From an uncultured Oscillospiraceae bacterium (GTDB lineage: Bacteria > Bacillota > Clostridia > Oscillospirales > Oscillospiraceae): a DNA stretch of 64,000 bases. The stretch is from positions 1 to 64,000 of the forward strand of contig CAJTYO010000009.1 of assembly GCA_910584045.1 (NCBI GenBank). Direction: 5' to 3'. The position numbers and the translations under genes were made by a program. Shown piece after piece: positions 61,034 through 64,000 of this stretch (position 1 is its first letter; the number at the start of each line of letters is the position of its first letter). The notes beneath the pieces are model-generated. The model was not told the origin of the DNA and did not search any database. It saw only the letters and a program-made list of their open reading frames with translations.

Positions 61034-62035
61034 TTATCGTTTCAGAAGTTTTCTTAGAGCCTGACGCGGATGGTGCATGTAATACCATACCCGGAGAGGA
61101 ATCCGCAGCGCCCGGCTCCGGCCATACTTCTGCTCCAACGCAAAATACCGCCTGTCAAAGGCTATATCCTGTTCCCAGCGGCGCAGCCAGTTTCTTGCCC
61201 GCTGTGGATATTTTGTGTAGGGAATAATTTCATTTTCATAGATTAAATGAAGATCCCTTTCATAATCAGCCCCTATTTTGCCTATGGAGCTGATTCCGCC
61301 GCCGCGATATTGAATAACCTTGCGTTCAAAAAAAACAATTTGCCCTCCCTGTCTCAGGAAACGCAGAGCCGCCGGAAAATCTTCAATCAGCCGGTATTGT
61401 TCATCGTAGAGCCCATATTTGTCAAAAAAATCCCGTTTACGCGCAGTGCTGCACCCGGACAGAAAATTATCTACCGCGATCTGTTCAAATAATTCGTGGG
61501 GCTTGAGATGGCGCAGCCAGTTTATCTCCCGTTTGTTTGGCGTCATCCCGGTACACAGTGAAAATTTACTATCATAATTCTCCCGAATACCCGTCATGAC
61601 AATGGCATCTGTTTCCTGAAACGCGCGGACCCAGTCGCTCAATACCCGCTTATCTGCAAACAGATCATCTCCTGCAAGGTTAAAGATGATTTCCCCGTGT
61701 GATTCTGTAATCCCTCTATTTAGCGTTTTTACCGTCCCCAAATTTTGACTGTTTTCCAATATGCGCCAGCTTTGAATATTTTCTCTTGCATGTACCTCCA
61801 GATAGGAGCATATATCCGCTCCAGGAAAACAGGGAGAATGGTCGCTTATTAAAATAAACTCAATTGCGCCGTAGTCCTGCTCCAGCACGGAATTTATGGA
61901 TCTCATCACGTCCGGACTGTTGTATACCGGCATCAAAACTGTGACAAGAGGATGCTTTATTTCCAGAGACTGCTCACACATAACTGATATATTGCAACAT
62001 GGTCCGTACCGAATTTCATCTTTTATCTGGTCCAC
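61034..62035 (-). CDS. GT2 glycosyltransferase
   Basis: 333 residues as read from GTG 62035; an ATG at 61981 is a possible start but neither has a convincing ribosome site. GT-A fold: VTVLMPVYNSPDVM, FILISDHSPC, IIFNLAGDDLF (DxD-like), GLYDEQYRLIEDFPAALR. Basic C-terminus. Likely transfers a sugar to the lipid-linked repeat unit in the cytoplasm. Overlaps the GT4 gene by 13 bases. Confidence 0.88.
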   Translation of the reverse strand: MDQIKDEIRYGPCCNISVMCEQSLEIKHPLVTVLMPVYNSPDVMRSINSVLEQDYGAIEFILISDHSPCFPGADICSYLEVHARENIQSWRILENSQNLGTVKTLNRGITESHGEIIFNLAGDDLFADKRVLSDWVRAFQETDAIVMTGIRENYDSKFSLCTGMTPNKREINWLRHLKPHELFEQIAVDNFLSGCSTARKRDFFDKYGLYDEQYRLIEDFPAALRFLRQGGQIVFFERKVIQYRGGGISSIGKIGADYERDLHLIYENEIIPYTKYPQRARNWLRRWEQDIAFDRRYFALEQKYGRSRALRIPLRVWYYMHHPRQALRKLLKR

Positions 62036-63123
62036 TCCTGTAAGATATTTGCCACAACGGCCTGAATTTCAAATTCTTTACTAACATCATCTAGTGAATA
62101 ATCTGATCTATGCAATTTGAGCAGCGCTTCCGCCCAATACGTTGGGTCCGCCTTTATTGAAAGGAACATCGTTTGACTACCGATTCTGCATTCCTCCGTG
62201 ACGGCGTCAGAAAACAAGCAGGGCACCCCCGAAGCCTGGGCCTCTACGCCGGTAACGGGTAATCCCTCAAACAGGCTGGGCATCACAAATATATCCATGG
62301 CCCACAGCAGCCGTTCCACCCTGTCAGACGTACCATAAAAGATAACTTTTTCTGCAACTCCCAGCCTCTGCGCCTTCTCCTCCAGCACCGGCCGGTCCGG
62401 TCCTTCGCCTACTAGAAGCAGAACGCTGTCCGGCTTTCGCCGGAGCACTTCTGCAAAGATATCCAGCAGAAAACTTTGGTTCTTCTGGTAGCACAGGCGC
62501 CCTATGTTGCCAATGACGTACTTGTCCTGCACGCCTAAGTCTTTGCGTACCTTCTCCCGGACCTCTGCGTCAAATTGAAACCGATTTGTGTCAATTCCGT
62601 TGGGGATAAATCGATAGGCTCTGCTTTTCAGCTCCCTGCGCAGAAACATAAATTCCGCCGCTGGTCTGGAGCAGGCCCACAGGTCTGTCGCGCAGCGGGT
62701 AAACAGTGCCCTGCTCACACGATGGACCAGTAGCTTCAGTGGTCTCGTCTGGCTCTTCCGCAATGCGGTATTATGACTGTGGGCAATCCGGACTGGCACA
62801 CCCGCCCGCCGGGCAATCCGCCCATACCGGAGGGACAGGCCATGGAAAATATTTAGATGGACCACGTCGTATCGCCGCTCCGCCAGAAGCTTCCGGAACA
62901 GTCGGTGGTTTTCAACGACTCTGTTCTGTCGCCCAGAAAGCTCATAAAACCGGATACCCTGATCTTTCAGAGGCTGGGTAAAAACACTGTCCTGTATCTG
63001 CGCCGCGACAATGTCCACCTCCAATTTGGAGAAGTCCATGTGCAGCAGCACATTGCAGAGGAAGGATTCAATCCCTCCGGATTCCCACCGCTCGCAGAAG
63101 CAGCAGACCCTTACTGGCTTCAT
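62023..63123 (-). CDS. GT4 glycosyltransferase
   Basis: 366 residues, EpsF/WcaL-like. N-terminal WESGGIESFLCNVLLH (donor loop), RIAHSHNTALRK, YVIGNIGRLCYQKNQSFLL, LLVGEGPDRP and the E-x7-E motif PSLFEGLPVTGVEAQASG. First intact gene after the promoter and the integrase remnant. Sugar specificity unknown. Confidence 0.92.
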   Translation of the reverse strand: MKPVRVCCFCERWESGGIESFLCNVLLHMDFSKLEVDIVAAQIQDSVFTQPLKDQGIRFYELSGRQNRVVENHRLFRKLLAERRYDVVHLNIFHGLSLRYGRIARRAGVPVRIAHSHNTALRKSQTRPLKLLVHRVSRALFTRCATDLWACSRPAAEFMFLRRELKSRAYRFIPNGIDTNRFQFDAEVREKVRKDLGVQDKYVIGNIGRLCYQKNQSFLLDIFAEVLRRKPDSVLLLVGEGPDRPVLEEKAQRLGVAEKVIFYGTSDRVERLLWAMDIFVMPSLFEGLPVTGVEAQASGVPCLFSDAVTEECRIGSQTMFLSIKADPTYWAEALLKLHRSDYSLDDVSKEFEIQAVVANILQEWTR

Positions 63124-63150
63124 TGCTCACTCATCCCATCCAACGGTAAA

Positions 63151-63886
63151 CTATTCCTGTTCCATCATGCGCTCCATAGCCTGCTCCACCAGCAGTGAGG
63201 TGTTGCTCTCCACTCCGGCTTTCGTGGACAGGTACAACTTCCGCAGGCACCGCGGATTTCCTTTTTCCCGTAGCACCTTCGCCTCTTCATAGAGGTTCCG
63301 GATCACCGCGGACACATAGATCCGGTACATGGGACATCCGTCCCTGGATTGGAAAATAGGTCCGAAATCATTACTTTCTCTCTCTGCAAAATCCAAAAAC
63401 TCCTTCTGGAGGCCCCCCGGAAACGCCACAATTTGCTTATATTTATTCTTGTCGCAGATGATCTTCCCCTCCCGTACGGCCTCCGCCGTCACCTTCGGCA
63501 GCTCCTGAACAAACAGCTTGACTAGAAACCTTTTCCTTGCCCAAGATCTTTGCCGTCCTTAAGAGATACAGATTCTCTGCCCGGCTCAGTTTCGGCTGCG
63601 GCGTTGTTTTTTCCTTCAACTGCTCCGCCACAGCTGGTACTCCCGGTGCCTGATGTAGTCCAAGTGTATATTTGCAGCGGAAAGAAATGCATTCACAGCC
63701 CTTAAATGTATACTGGAGAAGAGATTCCTGCCACTTTTTCAACGTGTCATGCCGAATCGTTTTATCTTCAGACAGAACTTGGTAAAAACTCCGTAGTTTT
63801 CTCTGATAGAACTGAATTGTCCCCGTAGAACTGTTCAGTCCTTCATAAGAACTACAAAACCTTTGGAGATTCTCCTCCTTGTAATT
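63151..63886 (-). pseudogene. decayed tyrosine recombinase at the head of the glycan operon
   Basis: Several frames together form one integrase: N-terminal SAM-like domain (LQRFCSSYEGLNSSTG, FYQVLSEDKTIRHDTLKKW), then in another frame RAVNAFLSAANIHLDYIRHRE, then LSRAENLYLLRTAKILGKEK, then TAEAVREGKIICDKNKYKQI to VEQAMERMMEQE. At least three frameshifts, no start codon, and the catalytic arginine and tyrosine context is damaged (PMYRIYVSAVIRN). Such recombinases often head capsule-type loci in gut Firmicutes. Confidence 0.72.
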
Positions 63887-63890
63887 TTAT

Positions 63891-63920
63891 ATCAGAATAT
63901 AAAGTTTGTTATATTCTGAT
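63891..63920. repeat. 12-bp perfect inverted repeat in the operon leader
   Basis: ATCAGAATATAA and TTATATTCTGAT around AGTTTG, about 50-75 bases downstream of the promoter. Candidate recombinase site, repressor site or antitermination hairpin; the following ribosome site GGAGG also lies in a small palindrome (GGAGATTCTCC). Confidence 0.6.
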
Positions 63921-63966
63921 GCAAAAAGAAAAGGCTTCTTACTAGGATCTTATTTAGGCTTGTGTT

Positions 63967-63995
63967 ATCTTATCATACGAAAAACAAAATTGCAA
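63967..63995 (-). promoter_or_regulatory. promoter of the glycan operon
   Basis: TTGCAA, 17 bases, TAAGAT on the minus strand. No other clear promoter was seen upstream of the operon within the window. Confidence 0.6.
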
Positions 63996-64000
63996 GGGGA

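Overview
The window looks like a chromosome segment of a Gram-positive gut Clostridium of the Oscillospiraceae type (Flavonifractor / Lawsonibacter-like). Evidence: GC-rich genes with AGGAGG-type ribosome sites, sigma-A promoters, sortase-assembled pili, EFR1 ferrodoxin, a BcrAD-type radical dehydratase activase, and tRNA genes with encoded CCA. Family assignments rest on reading translated sequence and motifs; no database search was run.

Layout. 0.3-3.6 kb: MATE exporter, divergent from a cobS / short cobU / cobC salvage operon. 3.7-15.8 kb (minus): a pilus locus with a coiled-coil protein, signal peptidase, a 1537-residue adhesin carrying 18 Cys/His repeats, a BTAD regulator, an unknown protein, major pilin, class C sortase, minor pilin and a second sortase. 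16.2-16.9 kb: a five-tRNA operon (Val-Asp-Phe-Gly-Cys) from a perfect consensus promoter. 16.9-25.6 kb: an HExxH protein, an MFS exporter behind a leader peptide and attenuator, decayed M56-peptidase and macrodomain/sirtuin genes, a hydantoinase, a reductase, a 25-codon gene with its own promoter and terminator, and a GH36 alpha-galactosidase. 25.8-37.7 kb: a dehydratase/activase system split by a 2H phosphoesterase gene, a ModE-like regulator, nucleotidyltransferase, EFR1 ferrodoxin, thioredoxin, two MITE-like hairpin elements, HAD phosphatase, CDF and NhaC transporters. 37.9-41.4 kb: two tRNA-Ser genes, then a broken agr-like two-component system and an ABC exporter truncated at a transposase remnant.

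41.4-63.9 kb (minus) is one long surface-glycan operon. A promoter at its head is followed by a hairpin and a decayed tyrosine integrase. Many genes overlap by four bases (ATGA). The genes predict a dTDP-3-amino-3,6-dideoxyhexose (RfbA, RfbB, FdtA, FdtB), an unusual acyl donor system (FkbH, acyl carrier protein, GNAT-VOC fusion), glycerol-phosphate chemistry (TagD, TagB/F-like), several glycosyltransferases, ABC export (Wzm plus a Wzt ATPase fused to a large membrane domain), and undecaprenyl-phosphate-sugar modules (GT2, DUF2304, a 4-TM flippase-like protein). An O-acyltransferase is frameshifted at a C12 tract, and a G9 tract sits on a GT2 start, so the glycan is probably phase-variable.

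Most novel points: the acylated amino-sugar pathway with switchable decoration, the ATPase-membrane fusion, the Cys/His-repeat adhesin, and the leader-peptide attenuator ahead of the MFS exporter.
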